Below, one piece after another: positions 22,212 to 31,125 of a stretch of DNA of 45,700 bases. The DNA comes from Ruminococcus sp. UBA7013 (GTDB taxonomy: Bacteria; Bacillota; Clostridia; Oscillospirales; Ruminococcaceae), in assembly GCA_002449585.1 (NCBI GenBank), contig DJXD01000105.1, positions 1-45,700 of the forward strand. Direction: 5' to 3'. Made by a program: the position numbers and the translations under genes. The notes below the pieces were generated by a model. The model had not been told where the DNA came from. It worked only from the letters and a program-made list of their open reading frames with translations, and did not search any database. How positions within the stretch are numbered: the first letter of the stretch is position 1; each line of letters starts with the position of its first letter.

Positions 22212-23771
22212 TTAATAATTCAGGTAATTGCTTGGATTAACAGCTGTCCCATTTTTCCGGATTTCAAAATGCAGATGATAACCTGTAGACCAGCCTGTTG
22301 TGCCGACATAGCCAACAGTCTGGCCTTTTTCAACATAATCCCCGACAGAGACAAGTACCGTCTGCAAATGGGCATACATTGTGGAATAAGTACCATCTTC
22401 ATGATCAATCAGAACATAGTTTCCATAACCATTGCCGCAGCAGTTTTTACTTTTTCCATAATTATGTGTACAGGAAGTATTGATTTTGATCACTTTTCCT
22501 GCACGGGAAGCAACTGCATCTGCGCCAGCATTTTGAGCGATGTCAATGCCTTTATGGGTAGTCCCCCAGCGTGTGCCGAAGCCGCTGGAGATATAATAAT
22601 AGCCAGGGCAAGGCCATCCGAAAGCAGAAGCATCATAATCATCTGTAACTTGAGGAATTTCTGTCGGTGGCTGTGTAGCAGGCATTTCCGGAGCAGTTTC
22701 CGGGGGGGCTGGTTCTGTTGTTGTGGTAGTAGTGGTTGTTGTGGTTATAAGGCTTGTGATCGCATCTGTGGGTATCGTTTCCGGCGCAGTGGACAGATCT
22801 GGCTGTGTTTCGGCCGTTGTTTGTGAAGAAATTTCTGATGCAGTGGTGATTTTGGACGTATATGTAGTTTCTGCTGATGTAACAGCTGCTTTTGTGGTGA
22901 CAGTGGTGCTGATGGTTGTTTTCACAGTCGTGACAGTAGTTTCTTTTTTCCGTGCTTCTTCTGCACGGCGGATTTGTTCACGGATTTCTGCCTCTGCCTG
23001 ATCCGCAAGCTGATTATCTGCTTTCAACTGATTGATATTTTTATCAGCGGCATCTTGTTCAGCGGCAAGCCGTTCCTGTTCTGCTTGAGAATCTGCATAA
23101 GCAAAACGAAGATCATTCATAGAATCTTTCATTTCTTTCTGCAAAGCCTGTTTTTCTGCCTGTGCCTGTTCCTGTTCCTGCTTCTGCATTTCAAGCGTAT
23201 CCAGATTAGCATGATAAGCTTCCAGCTCTGTTTTTAAATTTGTCACAAGCGCATCATCATGCCGGGCGATGCAGGAGATTAATTCATATTTAGATAGCAG
23301 ATCATAGAAATCTGTTGCGCCCACAAGCGCAGAAATCAGGCTGTCATTGCCATTGATATACATGGCTCTCAGACGAAGCTTAAAATCTTCTAGTCCTTTT
23401 TCAATTCTGATTTCCTGATCAGAAATTTCAAGCTCCAGATTGGTAATATCCAGATTCAGAAGATAAATATTTTTTTTAAGATTTTCTAATTCTGTATCCA
23501 TGATCTGCATATTATTCTGAAGAGTATCAATTTTATTTTGCAAAGTTGCTTGATAAGCAGCAGCTTGTTTTTGATTTTCGGCAAAGCCTTTCAGCTGGTT
23601 TTCATATTCCTGAATTTTGCGGTTATTTTCCTGTTTTCTGGCTTCCAGATCTGCAATTGTTGCAGTAGATTCTATTGCTTTTGTCATATCATGAGACTGA
23701 ACAGCAATTGTCAATGTCAGGATTGCCAGACTGATTGCGAGAGCTTTTTTTAATATAAACTGATGCATCAT
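22212..23771 (-). CDS. EnvC-like M23 peptidoglycan hydrolase/activator with coiled coil
   Basis: A 519-residue exported protein. Residues 1-25 are a signal peptide; about 40-275 is a long coiled coil as in EnvC/PcsB. Residues 280-370 are a Thr/Pro-rich linker, and the last 130 residues are a LytM/M23 domain. The zinc ligands appear present (HKGID near 420 and HLHFE near the end), so it may be an active endopeptidase, unlike E. coli EnvC. The insert CTHNYGKSKNCCGNGYGNY is seen in clostridial relatives. The coiled coil should bind the FtsX extracellular loop encoded just upstream. The start has no good ribosome site; AAGGAG lies about 29 bases upstream, which is odd. Confidence 0.92.
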   Translation of the reverse strand: MMHQFILKKALAISLAILTLTIAVQSHDMTKAIESTATIADLEARKQENNRKIQEYENQLKGFAENQKQAAAYQATLQNKIDTLQNNMQIMDTELENLKKNIYLLNLDITNLELEISDQEIRIEKGLEDFKLRLRAMYINGNDSLISALVGATDFYDLLSKYELISCIARHDDALVTNLKTELEAYHANLDTLEMQKQEQEQAQAEKQALQKEMKDSMNDLRFAYADSQAEQERLAAEQDAADKNINQLKADNQLADQAEAEIREQIRRAEEARKKETTVTTVKTTISTTVTTKAAVTSAETTYTSKITTASEISSQTTAETQPDLSTAPETIPTDAITSLITTTTTTTTTTEPAPPETAPEMPATQPPTEIPQVTDDYDASAFGWPCPGYYYISSGFGTRWGTTHKGIDIAQNAGADAVASRAGKVIKINTSCTHNYGKSKNCCGNGYGNYVLIDHEDGTYSTMYAHLQTVLVSVGDYVEKGQTVGYVGTTGWSTGYHLHFEIRKNGTAVNPSNYLNY

Positions 23772-23820
23772 ATATCATCTGCAATATGCAGAATTTCACG
23801 CTCCTTATGATTAAAATAAT

Positions 23821-24726
23821 TCATGCGTCAATATATTTTTCCGTACTGAATGCACTGCCGGCCGCACCGATCAGCGCACCCCCAAAAAGATAAGAAAGTG
23901 TCATGGGAAGATAAATCTGCTGAAACGTCACTAGACTCCCAACACCGATAATATTCAACAAAGTGGCTTGATTCTCTAAAATATTCATGACTGTATCATA
24001 AACAAGCCATGTAATCAGAAGCGCACCACATCCGGCAAAAAAGCCTGTAATCATGCCTTCTATGAAGAAGGGCACTCGAATAAAGGCATTTGTTGCGCCG
24101 ACATATTTCATAATCCGGATTTCTTCCCGGCGGGAATAAACACTTGTTTTTGTCGTATTGGAAATAATAACGGCTGATACAATCAGCATTGCGAAAATTA
24201 AAGCAGTCATCACCCATGTCAAAACCGTTCTTAACTGTGTCAGAAAGCTGACAAATTCATAAGGCGCACTGATATTCATAATGCCGTCAATAGATTCCAT
24301 TTGTGAAATAGTTTTGCTCATCTGTGAAATATCTTCAATCTGAATCCGGAAAGAATCAACAAGAGGATTATCATCCCCCAGAGATTCAAATAAAACATCA
24401 TAGTCAGACATGCGATTTTTTAATGCAAGATAAGCTTCTTCTTTTGAATAAAAATCCAGAGAAGCAATATTTGGAAGATTCCGGAGAATCCCCTCGATCC
24501 GATTCAGATTTTCCTGATCTGTATTATCATTCAGATAAACAATAACTTCATTTTTAGATTCTACATTTCCTATCATAGAGCTAACATTCTGCCATGCTAA
24601 TATTGAAATTCCCACAAGCACCAGTGAAACCAGAAGCACACAGAAAGAAGCGAATGACATCATGCGATTTTTCCATATGTTCTCAACACCCTGTTCTGTC
24701 AGATACCGGATACTGCTAAATTTCAT
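23821..24726 (-). CDS. ftsX: Cell division ABC transporter permease FtsX
   Basis: A 301-residue FtsX. A cytosolic start (IRYLTEQGVENIWKNRMMSF) precedes the first membrane segment (about 25-47). A 110-residue extracellular loop (EVIVYLNDNT ... FYSKEEAY) follows, then three more membrane segments. The ATG at 24726 was chosen because GGAGGG lies eight bases upstream. It overlaps ftsE by 11 bases. FtsX does not transport a known substrate; with FtsE it turns ATP hydrolysis into activation of septal peptidoglycan hydrolases. The EnvC-like gene just downstream is the expected partner. Confidence 0.95.
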   Translation of the reverse strand: MKFSSIRYLTEQGVENIWKNRMMSFASFCVLLVSLVLVGISILAWQNVSSMIGNVESKNEVIVYLNDNTDQENLNRIEGILRNLPNIASLDFYSKEEAYLALKNRMSDYDVLFESLGDDNPLVDSFRIQIEDISQMSKTISQMESIDGIMNISAPYEFVSFLTQLRTVLTWVMTALIFAMLIVSAVIISNTTKTSVYSRREEIRIMKYVGATNAFIRVPFFIEGMITGFFAGCGALLITWLVYDTVMNILENQATLLNIIGVGSLVTFQQIYLPMTLSYLFGGALIGAAGSAFSTEKYIDA

Positions 24727-25402
24727 TGTCCGTTCCCTCCATGATTTCATCAAAAGCAATCTGACCAGCTGTAATATTAATAATTCTGCCGCCGAACCGC
24801 CTTACCAGTTCATGCTCATGTGTTACCATCATGACAGTTGTTCCCTGCATATTAATGCTTTTTAAAAGCTCTACAATTTCATAGGACAGTTCCGGGTCAA
24901 TATTGCCTGTTGGTTCATCGGCAATCAGCAATTGCGGATCATTGACAAGTGCCCGTGCAATGGCCACTCTTTGCATTTCTCCCCCTGAAAGCTCATCGGG
25001 ATACGATTTTGCTTTTTCTTGAAGCCCCACCAGATTCATCACATAAGGCACACGCTTTTTAATATGCGGAACGGGCGCATCTGTCACACGGAGTACAAAT
25101 GCAATATTATCATAAACTGTCATAGAAGAAATCAGCCGAAAATCCTGAAATACAATTCCGATTGTACGGCGAAGAGCCGGGATTTCCTTTTTTTTCAGTG
25201 TATTCAGCTGATAGCCGTTGACTATGATTTTTCCGCTGGTAGCATCAATTTCCTTGAGTAATAATTTAATCAACGTGCTTTTTCCTGCACCAGATGCCCC
25301 CACAACAAAAGCAAAATCACCATCATTGATTTTCAGGCTGACATGATCCAATGCATCCACGCCATTGGAATATTTTACAGAGACATCTTTTAATTCTACC
25401 AT
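24716..25402 (-). CDS. ftsE: Cell division ATP-binding protein FtsE
   Basis: A 228-residue ABC ATPase. It shows Walker A GASGAGKST, Q-loop FQDFRL, signature LSGGEMQRVAIARAL, Walker B LLIADEPTGN and switch His in MMVTHEHE. EPTGNIDP is typical of FtsE/LolD-type ATPases. It starts at the ATG before VELKDVSVKYSNG; AAAGGG lies about 14 bases upstream, somewhat far. It energises FtsX at the division site. First gene of the ftsE-ftsX-M23-S41 cluster. Confidence 0.95.
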   Translation of the reverse strand: MVELKDVSVKYSNGVDALDHVSLKINDGDFAFVVGASGAGKSTLIKLLLKEIDATSGKIIVNGYQLNTLKKKEIPALRRTIGIVFQDFRLISSMTVYDNIAFVLRVTDAPVPHIKKRVPYVMNLVGLQEKAKSYPDELSGGEMQRVAIARALVNDPQLLIADEPTGNIDPELSYEIVELLKSINMQGTTVMMVTHEHELVRRFGGRIINITAGQIAFDEIMEGTDNEI

Positions 25403-25505
25403 AGAACCGGAACACACCCTTTCTTTCTGGCTCTGCGGGCAAAGTTTTTGCCTGATCCCGGCATTCCCCCGGACATCAGGCAAAGAAACGCATTTTCGGG
25501 TAAAA

Positions 25506-26591
25506 TCAGAATTTTGTCGGGTTGGCCTGAAGATATTTCTTGACCATCAGCGCAATCTTGAAAATAATTGCATGATCAAACTCTCTCAGGTCGAGCCCTG
25601 TCAGTTTCTTGATTTTTTCCAGTCTGTAGACAAGTGTGTTGCGGTGTACAAATAATTTTCTGGAAGTTTCAGAAACGTTCAAATTATTTTCAAAAAATCT
25701 TTGAATCGTAAACAGTGTTTCATGATCCAGAGATTCAATACTTCCACGTTTGAAAACTTCATGCAGGAAAGTTTCACACAGAGTTGTCGGCAGATGATAG
25801 ATCAAACGGGCGATCCCCAGATTATCATAGCTGACAATGATCTTGTCTGTATCAAATACTTTTCCTACTTCCAGAGCGGTCTGTGCTTCTTTGAATGATT
25901 TGGCAAGATCTTTCACGCTGGTAACAGCCGTTCCGATTCCAACATTGACCCTTGTATAAAATTCACTGCTGAGGGTATCTGCAATAGAACGAGCCAGCTT
26001 TTCCAGATCTTTCGAATCAACACCGTTTTTGATTTCTTTGACAAGAACAATATCTGATTCTGTAATATTAAACACAAAATCTTTATTTTTATCAGGAAAT
26101 AGATTTTGAATAACATCATAAGCGGAAATATCATTAGAAGACACAATACGAATCAGAAGCACAACCCGGCTGATTTCTGCGTTAAAATGGAGTTCTCTTG
26201 CCTTAATAACAATATCACCAGGAAGGACATTATCCAGAACGACGTTTTTAATAAAATTATTCCGGTCATATTTTTCGTCATAATACTGTTTAATATTAGA
26301 AAGCGTGATTGACAGGATGCTTGCATATTTAGAAGCAGTATCATCTGTGCCCTCAACGAACACAGCATAATCGGGTTTGGTTCGTGAGCCAAACGGCTTG
26401 TAAGTATAGCCATCCCGGATAAAAATATCATGCGAGTCGCTTAAATCAAGAGAAACAAATTCATTTGTTGTTCCTACTTTTGCCAGGTCACTACAGGCAA
26501 TAATGGTTGCATTTTCGTCAACTACGCCAATAGTGGCATCCATAGTATCACGCATCTGATGAACAAGTCCCTGAAATAATCTGTTGGACAT
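25506..26591 (-). CDS. CdaR/PucR-type transcriptional regulator
   Basis: A 361-residue regulator. The N-terminal part (1-120) resembles the sensor domain of CdaR (sugar diacid regulator type). The middle (about 140-260) is GGDEF-like in fold as in this family, without a GGDEF motif. The C-terminal PucR-type helix-turn-helix (about 295-355) contains FFENNLNVSETSRKLFVHRN and TLVYRLEKIKKLTGLDL. The ligand is unknown. The ribosome site AAAGGA is eight bases before the ATG. It lies 103 bases upstream of ftsE on the same strand, with no clear terminator between, so it may regulate or be cotranscribed with the division cluster. Confidence 0.88.
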   Translation of the reverse strand: MSNRLFQGLVHQMRDTMDATIGVVDENATIIACSDLAKVGTTNEFVSLDLSDSHDIFIRDGYTYKPFGSRTKPDYAVFVEGTDDTASKYASILSITLSNIKQYYDEKYDRNNFIKNVVLDNVLPGDIVIKARELHFNAEISRVVLLIRIVSSNDISAYDVIQNLFPDKNKDFVFNITESDIVLVKEIKNGVDSKDLEKLARSIADTLSSEFYTRVNVGIGTAVTSVKDLAKSFKEAQTALEVGKVFDTDKIIVSYDNLGIARLIYHLPTTLCETFLHEVFKRGSIESLDHETLFTIQRFFENNLNVSETSRKLFVHRNTLVYRLEKIKKLTGLDLREFDHAIIFKIALMVKKYLQANPTKF

Positions 26592-26658
26592 AGGCTGATT
26601 TCCTTTCTGTTTTGAATATTTTTTTCATCTTGATGTGATTTTGATTTTCATATTACAG

Positions 26659-26667
26659 ATTGTATCA
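26659..26667 (-). promoter_or_regulatory. Extended -10 element upstream of the CdaR-type gene
   Basis: TGATACAAT on the minus strand, 68 bases before the start codon. No good -35 is seen. The rest of 26592-26808 is A/T rich with no further support for any feature. Confidence 0.4.
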
Positions 26668-26808
26668 TAAAAATATGAACATGATATGAACAAAGTATTA
26701 AATTTTTATTTATTTTAGTGAAAACATCAAAAATTTTTCCATGCATTTGTATATTCGTCACAAAAATTTATTTTTATTTGTAACCGTTCCGTAATTTTTC
26801 AAAAGAAA

Positions 26809-28524
26809 TCAGGCATCCTGTTTATCACTGCGGGTCATGCTTTCCGGACAGCTTACTTTTAAAATCTGCATCGCATTTTTCAGCACTTGGCTGACCGCTC
26901 TGCAAAGATCTGTTCTGAATTCCCGAAGTTCCGGCGTTTCGGCATTTTTGACACTGCATGTATCATAAAATTTATGATACAAAGTAGCCAGTTCTACAGC
27001 ATATTTTGTGATTCTTGACGGGTCATAAATCTTGGCAGCAGCTGAAATTTCAGACGGAAAAGCCGCCAGATAACGGATTAATTCAATTTCTGCCAGTGTT
27101 TCCGGAACAGGAAGATCTTTCAAAGGCGTTCCTTCCAGATAAAGATTTTCTTCTTTTAGCGTTCTGATAATACTGCAAATTCTGGCATTTGCATACTGCA
27201 CATAATAAACTGGATTATCAGAAGACTGTTTTACAGCAAGATCCAGATCAAATTCAAAATGAGAATTTGCCTCCCGCATATTAAAGAAAAATCTTGCCGC
27301 ATCCAGCGGAATATCTTCCAGCAGTGTGACTAATCCAATTGCTTTCCCACTTCTTTTAGACTGTTTAGCCGGCTTGCCGTCACGCATCAGCTTAACCATC
27401 TGCATCAGGACAACATCAAGCTTTGCTGTATCTACATCAAGTGCTTTGAGGGCAGCTTTCAGCCGGGGAACATAGCCATGATGATCCGCACCAAGAACAT
27501 TAATTGCTTTATCAAAATTTCTAGTGACAAGTTTATCACAATGATATGCAATATCCGGAACGATATAAGTCGGAATGCCATTTGCACGGACTAATACAAA
27601 ATCTTTATCTGCGCCGAATTGTTCTGCTTTGAACCATACTGCGCCATCCTGTTCATAAGTATAACCCTTATCTGTAAGCTGTTTGACCACTTCCATAACA
27701 GCACCATTTTTATGTAGTGTGCTTTCACTGAACCATGTGTCATATTCTACTCGATAGCTTTTCAGATCTCTTTCCAGCCCGGCAATATTTTTCGGCAATG
27801 CATAGGCGACAAGCGCATCCCGACGGGATTGACTATCTGCATTCACATACTTGTCCTGATATTCTGCATAGAAATTTTCTGCATGGGCAGTAATATCTGC
27901 CCCCTGATAAGCATCTTCCGGAAGCGCAATATCCTGACCACATTTTTGTAAATAACGTACTTCCAGAGATGTAGCAAATTTTTCAATCTGATTGCCGGCA
28001 TCATTGATATAAAATTCCCGTTCTGTGTGCCAGCCTGTCCATTCCAGAAGAGAGGCAATTCCATCTCCCAAAGCCGCACCTCTTGCATTTCCCACATGCA
28101 TAGGCCCAGTAGGATTGGCTGATACAAATTCAACAAGAGCACGTTTTCCTTTTGCATCATCAGATTTGCCATAATTCTCCTGTTCATTCAGAATTGCCCC
28201 GATTGTATCAGAAAACCAGCTTTTGCAAAGGAAGAAATTCATAAATCCAGGCCCTGCAATTTCAGAACGTTCAAAATAAGATCCGCTGAAATCTAATGCA
28301 TCTGTGAGCAGTTCTGCAATTTTTCGGGGAGACATGTGCAGTGCTTTGGCGGATGACATTGCAATATTAGAAGCAAAATCTCCATAAGATTTATCAGCAG
28401 GCACTTCAATCCGAAAAGCCGGAATAGGTTCAGCCGGAATTTTCTTTTCAGCCGTCAGGCGGCCGAGTGCTTGCATCAGCATTTCACGCAGCTGATTCTG
28501 TGCTGTTTCCATCATATTAGTCAT
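26809..28524 (-). CDS. argS: Arginyl-tRNA synthetase
   Basis: A 571-residue class I synthetase charging tRNA-Arg. An N-terminal Add-1 domain is followed by the HIGH-type motif in SANPTGPMHVGNARGAALGD. The KMSKS-loop region reads AKQSKRSGKAIG, with Gln in place of the usual Met. The anticodon-binding DALR domain (VYYVQYANARI onward) ends the protein. The length is normal. GGAGAT precedes the ATG. It lies 17 bases downstream of the YwiB-like gene, an arrangement also seen in Bacillus. Confidence 0.96.
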   Translation of the reverse strand: MTNMMETAQNQLREMLMQALGRLTAEKKIPAEPIPAFRIEVPADKSYGDFASNIAMSSAKALHMSPRKIAELLTDALDFSGSYFERSEIAGPGFMNFFLCKSWFSDTIGAILNEQENYGKSDDAKGKRALVEFVSANPTGPMHVGNARGAALGDGIASLLEWTGWHTEREFYINDAGNQIEKFATSLEVRYLQKCGQDIALPEDAYQGADITAHAENFYAEYQDKYVNADSQSRRDALVAYALPKNIAGLERDLKSYRVEYDTWFSESTLHKNGAVMEVVKQLTDKGYTYEQDGAVWFKAEQFGADKDFVLVRANGIPTYIVPDIAYHCDKLVTRNFDKAINVLGADHHGYVPRLKAALKALDVDTAKLDVVLMQMVKLMRDGKPAKQSKRSGKAIGLVTLLEDIPLDAARFFFNMREANSHFEFDLDLAVKQSSDNPVYYVQYANARICSIIRTLKEENLYLEGTPLKDLPVPETLAEIELIRYLAAFPSEISAAAKIYDPSRITKYAVELATLYHKFYDTCSVKNAETPELREFRTDLCRAVSQVLKNAMQILKVSCPESMTRSDKQDA

Positions 28525-28541
28525 AAAAAATCATCTCCAGT

Positions 28542-28976
28542 TTAGGGTTTCATTTTTTTCACATGAATCAAAATTTCATTGTCTGATAAAAGTGTCGAAT
28601 TAGAATCAACAGTATATCGAAGTTCCAAACTGCCGCCATCTTCTGTGAGCGCATCATGTACAAATTTAGCAGAAATTCCAACAGTAAAATCACCAAAAGG
28701 GGTTTCATAATGGCAAAAATGTTTTTTTCCTGCCTGAACAACAAGATGAGTCTGATAATTTCCTGTTCGGATAATAGAAACCATATGTTCCGGGGAAATT
28801 CTAAGTTGCATGTTAGAACCTTCCATTCCTGTAGTTTCAGATTCTTCATAAGAAATCACATGTTCACCATTCTGATCTGTATAATATAAAATTTCTGTAT
28901 TCAGCGTAGATTCTACAATTTCTTCTTCATACTGAATACTTTTCAGGGTCATGACCCATTTTTCTTTTTTTTTCAA
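28542..28976 (-). CDS. YwiB-like DUF1934 protein
   Basis: A 144-residue protein of the DUF1934/YwiB family, a small beta-barrel protein of unknown function. TLNTEILYYTDQNGEHVISY and ETPFGDFTVGISAKFV match family blocks. The start is placed at TTG 28976, nine bases after AAGGAG; the first ATG is eight codons later and has no ribosome site. Next to argS, as in other Firmicutes. Confidence 0.8.
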   Translation of the reverse strand: MKKKEKWVMTLKSIQYEEEIVESTLNTEILYYTDQNGEHVISYEESETTGMEGSNMQLRISPEHMVSIIRTGNYQTHLVVQAGKKHFCHYETPFGDFTVGISAKFVHDALTEDGGSLELRYTVDSNSTLLSDNEILIHVKKMKP

Positions 28977-29030
28977 AAAAAACAGCTCCTTCTGTTCTAA
29001 ACCTAGGGCAAGACCGTCTGCACCTGCCAA

Positions 29031-29834
29031 TCAGATCCGGCTGCTGAATACCTGCCCATGTGCAGCATCTTGAAGGAAATTTTTCGCATTTTCACGAAAA
29101 CTGGAAACGCTGTCACTGACATAATAAATATTATGACCCGGTTCTGTGCGATCCGTCAGAAGATCCTGTTTTTCAAGACAGGATTTGGCATATTTAGCGG
29201 CTTCTTCTCCAGCAGAAAGCAATGTCACATTATCCCCCATAATATCCGCAATGATTTCTTTAATAATCGGATAATGGGTACAGCCCATAATCAGCGTATC
29301 AACACCAGCATTCCGGATAGGTGTAAGATATTCTTCAGCCGCCAGCCGAGTAATTTTATTATCTCTGGAAGTATAGCCATATTCTACAAGATGTACCAGC
29401 AGAGGGCAGGACATTGCAGTAACATCAATATTTTTATTGATCGTATGCAGTGCATTTTCATAGCTGCTGCTCTGAATCGTAGCAGGTGTACCAATCACAC
29501 CGATCTTTCCATTTTCAGTGACTTCGCTGGCTTTCTGTGCCGCAGGCCATACAACACCCGTAAAAGGAATATCCTCTACAGGGGAATTTGTTCCCAGCAT
29601 GGAGCTGACTGTGCCACAGGCCGCAATGATCATTTTGACAGGATGCCGTCTCAGAAACGCAATATCTTCCCGTGTATATCTCAAAATTGTCTGACGGCTT
29701 CTTGTGCCATAAGGAACACGGGCAGTATCACCAAAAAAGATAATATTTTCATTCGGAAGAATTTCATTCAAAGCTTTGACTGCTGTTAAACCGCCAAGAC
29801 CAGAATCAAATACCCCAATAGCATCATGATTCAT
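29031..29834 (-). CDS. murI: Glutamate racemase
   Basis: A 267-residue racemase making D-glutamate for peptidoglycan. GVFDSGLGGLTAV, FFGDTARVPYG and the second catalytic Cys in MGCTHYPII are typical. The first catalytic Cys is in IIAACGTVSS, where most MurI proteins have ACNTAS, so Asn is replaced by Gly. AGGAGG precedes the ATG. It lies 14 bases downstream of ddl, giving a peptidoglycan precursor operon. Confidence 0.93.
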   Translation of the reverse strand: MNHDAIGVFDSGLGGLTAVKALNEILPNENIIFFGDTARVPYGTRSRQTILRYTREDIAFLRRHPVKMIIAACGTVSSMLGTNSPVEDIPFTGVVWPAAQKASEVTENGKIGVIGTPATIQSSSYENALHTINKNIDVTAMSCPLLVHLVEYGYTSRDNKITRLAAEEYLTPIRNAGVDTLIMGCTHYPIIKEIIADIMGDNVTLLSAGEEAAKYAKSCLEKQDLLTDRTEPGHNIYYVSDSVSSFRENAKNFLQDAAHGQVFSSRI

Positions 29835-29848
29835 AAAAAAACCTCCTG

Positions 29849-30919
29849 TCAGCAGGTCTTATTATCAGAAATTGCCTGCTCAATCAGTTTATCTACCAGA
29901 TATTGCTGTGACATGCCCATATATTCCATCAGTTTCGGATACATGCTGATAGAAGTAAAACCAGGCATTGTATTGATTTCATTCAGAATAATTTCCCCAT
30001 CAGGCTTGAGGAAGAAATCCACACGGGAAAGCCCTTTGCATTCAATTGCAAGATAAGCTTTGACAGCAATTTCCTGAATTTCCCGGATTTTTTCATCCGG
30101 AATTTCTGCCGGAATGGTTAATTTAGAATCATTCTGAATATATTTTGCATTGAAATCATAAAATACATTCCCGGCAACAATTTCTCCTACTGTTGAGGCA
30201 AAAGGAGCATCATATCCAAATACTGCCGTTTCCAGTTCCCGGCCAGTGATGCATTCCTCAATGATGACTTTATCATCATGAATAAATGCAAGCTTTACGC
30301 CTTCAATTAGCTGAGATTCATTCTCTGCACGGCTTACGCCGATCGAAGAACCTGCATTTGCTGGCTTGATAAACAGAGGATAGCCTAATTCTTCTGCGAT
30401 TTTATGGCATTTTTCCTCAAGATGATTGATTTCCCTCTGAAAAACAGGCTTCCATTTTGCCATATGAACGCCATTATATTCCAGAATAGTATGAGCGGCA
30501 GCTTTATCCATACATGCGGCAGATGCCAGCAGGCCACACCCTACATAAGGAATTTTAGCCATATCAAGTAGCCCCTGCACTGTTCCATCTTCACCATTCT
30601 TGCCATGAAGTACAGGAAATACAACATCAATTTTTTTAAAAGAAGCTTTTCCACTGTCGATTGTGATCAATCCTCTGTGAATGGGATCGGGTGACAGTAC
30701 CGCAGAAGTACAATCTGGATCTTTTTCCCATGCGCCGGAAGCAATGGCCGAGACATCCCCCGGATAATACAGCCATCTGCCTTTTTTAGTAATTCCGACA
30801 CAGATCACATCATATTTGTCTCTAGGAATGTTCTGAATAATATGTGTGGCAGATTTCAATGAAATATCATGTTCACTGGAAGCACCGCCAAATAATACGG
30901 CAACTCTGATTTTTCCCAT
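29849..30919 (-). CDS. ddl: D-alanine--D-alanine ligase
   Basis: A 356-residue ATP-grasp ligase joining two D-alanines for peptidoglycan. VLFGGASSEHDISL at the start, PANAGSSIGVSR and NEINTMPGFTSISMYP near the end are family blocks. The omega-loop reads YDFNAKYIQND, keeping the Tyr typical of D-Ala-D-Ala ligases, so it is not the D-Ala-D-Lac type of vancomycin-resistant enzymes. AGAAGGAG precedes the ATG. It is the first gene of ddl-murI-ywiB-like-argS. Confidence 0.95.
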   Translation of the reverse strand: MGKIRVAVLFGGASSEHDISLKSATHIIQNIPRDKYDVICVGITKKGRWLYYPGDVSAIASGAWEKDPDCTSAVLSPDPIHRGLITIDSGKASFKKIDVVFPVLHGKNGEDGTVQGLLDMAKIPYVGCGLLASAACMDKAAAHTILEYNGVHMAKWKPVFQREINHLEEKCHKIAEELGYPLFIKPANAGSSIGVSRAENESQLIEGVKLAFIHDDKVIIEECITGRELETAVFGYDAPFASTVGEIVAGNVFYDFNAKYIQNDSKLTIPAEIPDEKIREIQEIAVKAYLAIECKGLSRVDFFLKPDGEIILNEINTMPGFTSISMYPKLMEYMGMSQQYLVDKLIEQAISDNKTC

Positions 30920-30961
30920 AATAAAAAAACAACTCCTTCTGCATACAGCAATACTTTCATT

Positions 30962-30990
30962 ATTGTACTATATTTTTGAAAAAAATGCAA
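30962..30990 (-). promoter_or_regulatory. Promoter of the ddl operon
   Basis: On the minus strand TTGCAT (30990-30985), 17-base spacer, TACAAT (30967-30962), 43 bases before ddl. Confidence 0.65.
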
Positions 30991-31084
30991 GTGTTTTTCA
31001 GAAAAAATATAAATATCTTCTGGATTTTGTCAAATTTCTGCATTTTTTTAATTCTATGCTGAAAAATCTGTATAAAGAACTGGA

Positions 31085-31122
31085 TAAAATAAAAAATGCC
31101 TGATTTTCATGTCAGGCATTTT
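31085..31122 (-). terminator. Intrinsic terminator of the flotillin/lipoprotein operon
   Basis: An 11-bp perfect stem (31093-31103 with 31112-31122) lies just past the stop codon of the lipoprotein gene and is followed on the minus strand by T-rich sequence. Confidence 0.75.
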
Positions 31123-31125
31123 CTT

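Noticed and set aside
22723..23001. A plus-strand frame rich in Val (VVVVVVV).
   Set aside because: It is the antisense of the Thr-rich linker of the M23 protein and has no independent support.
29849..30919. A vancomycin-resistance type D-Ala-D-Lac or D-Ala-D-Ser ligase.
   Set aside because: The omega-loop keeps the KY motif of housekeeping D-Ala-D-Ala ligases and the gene sits with murI, without vanH/vanX-type neighbours.
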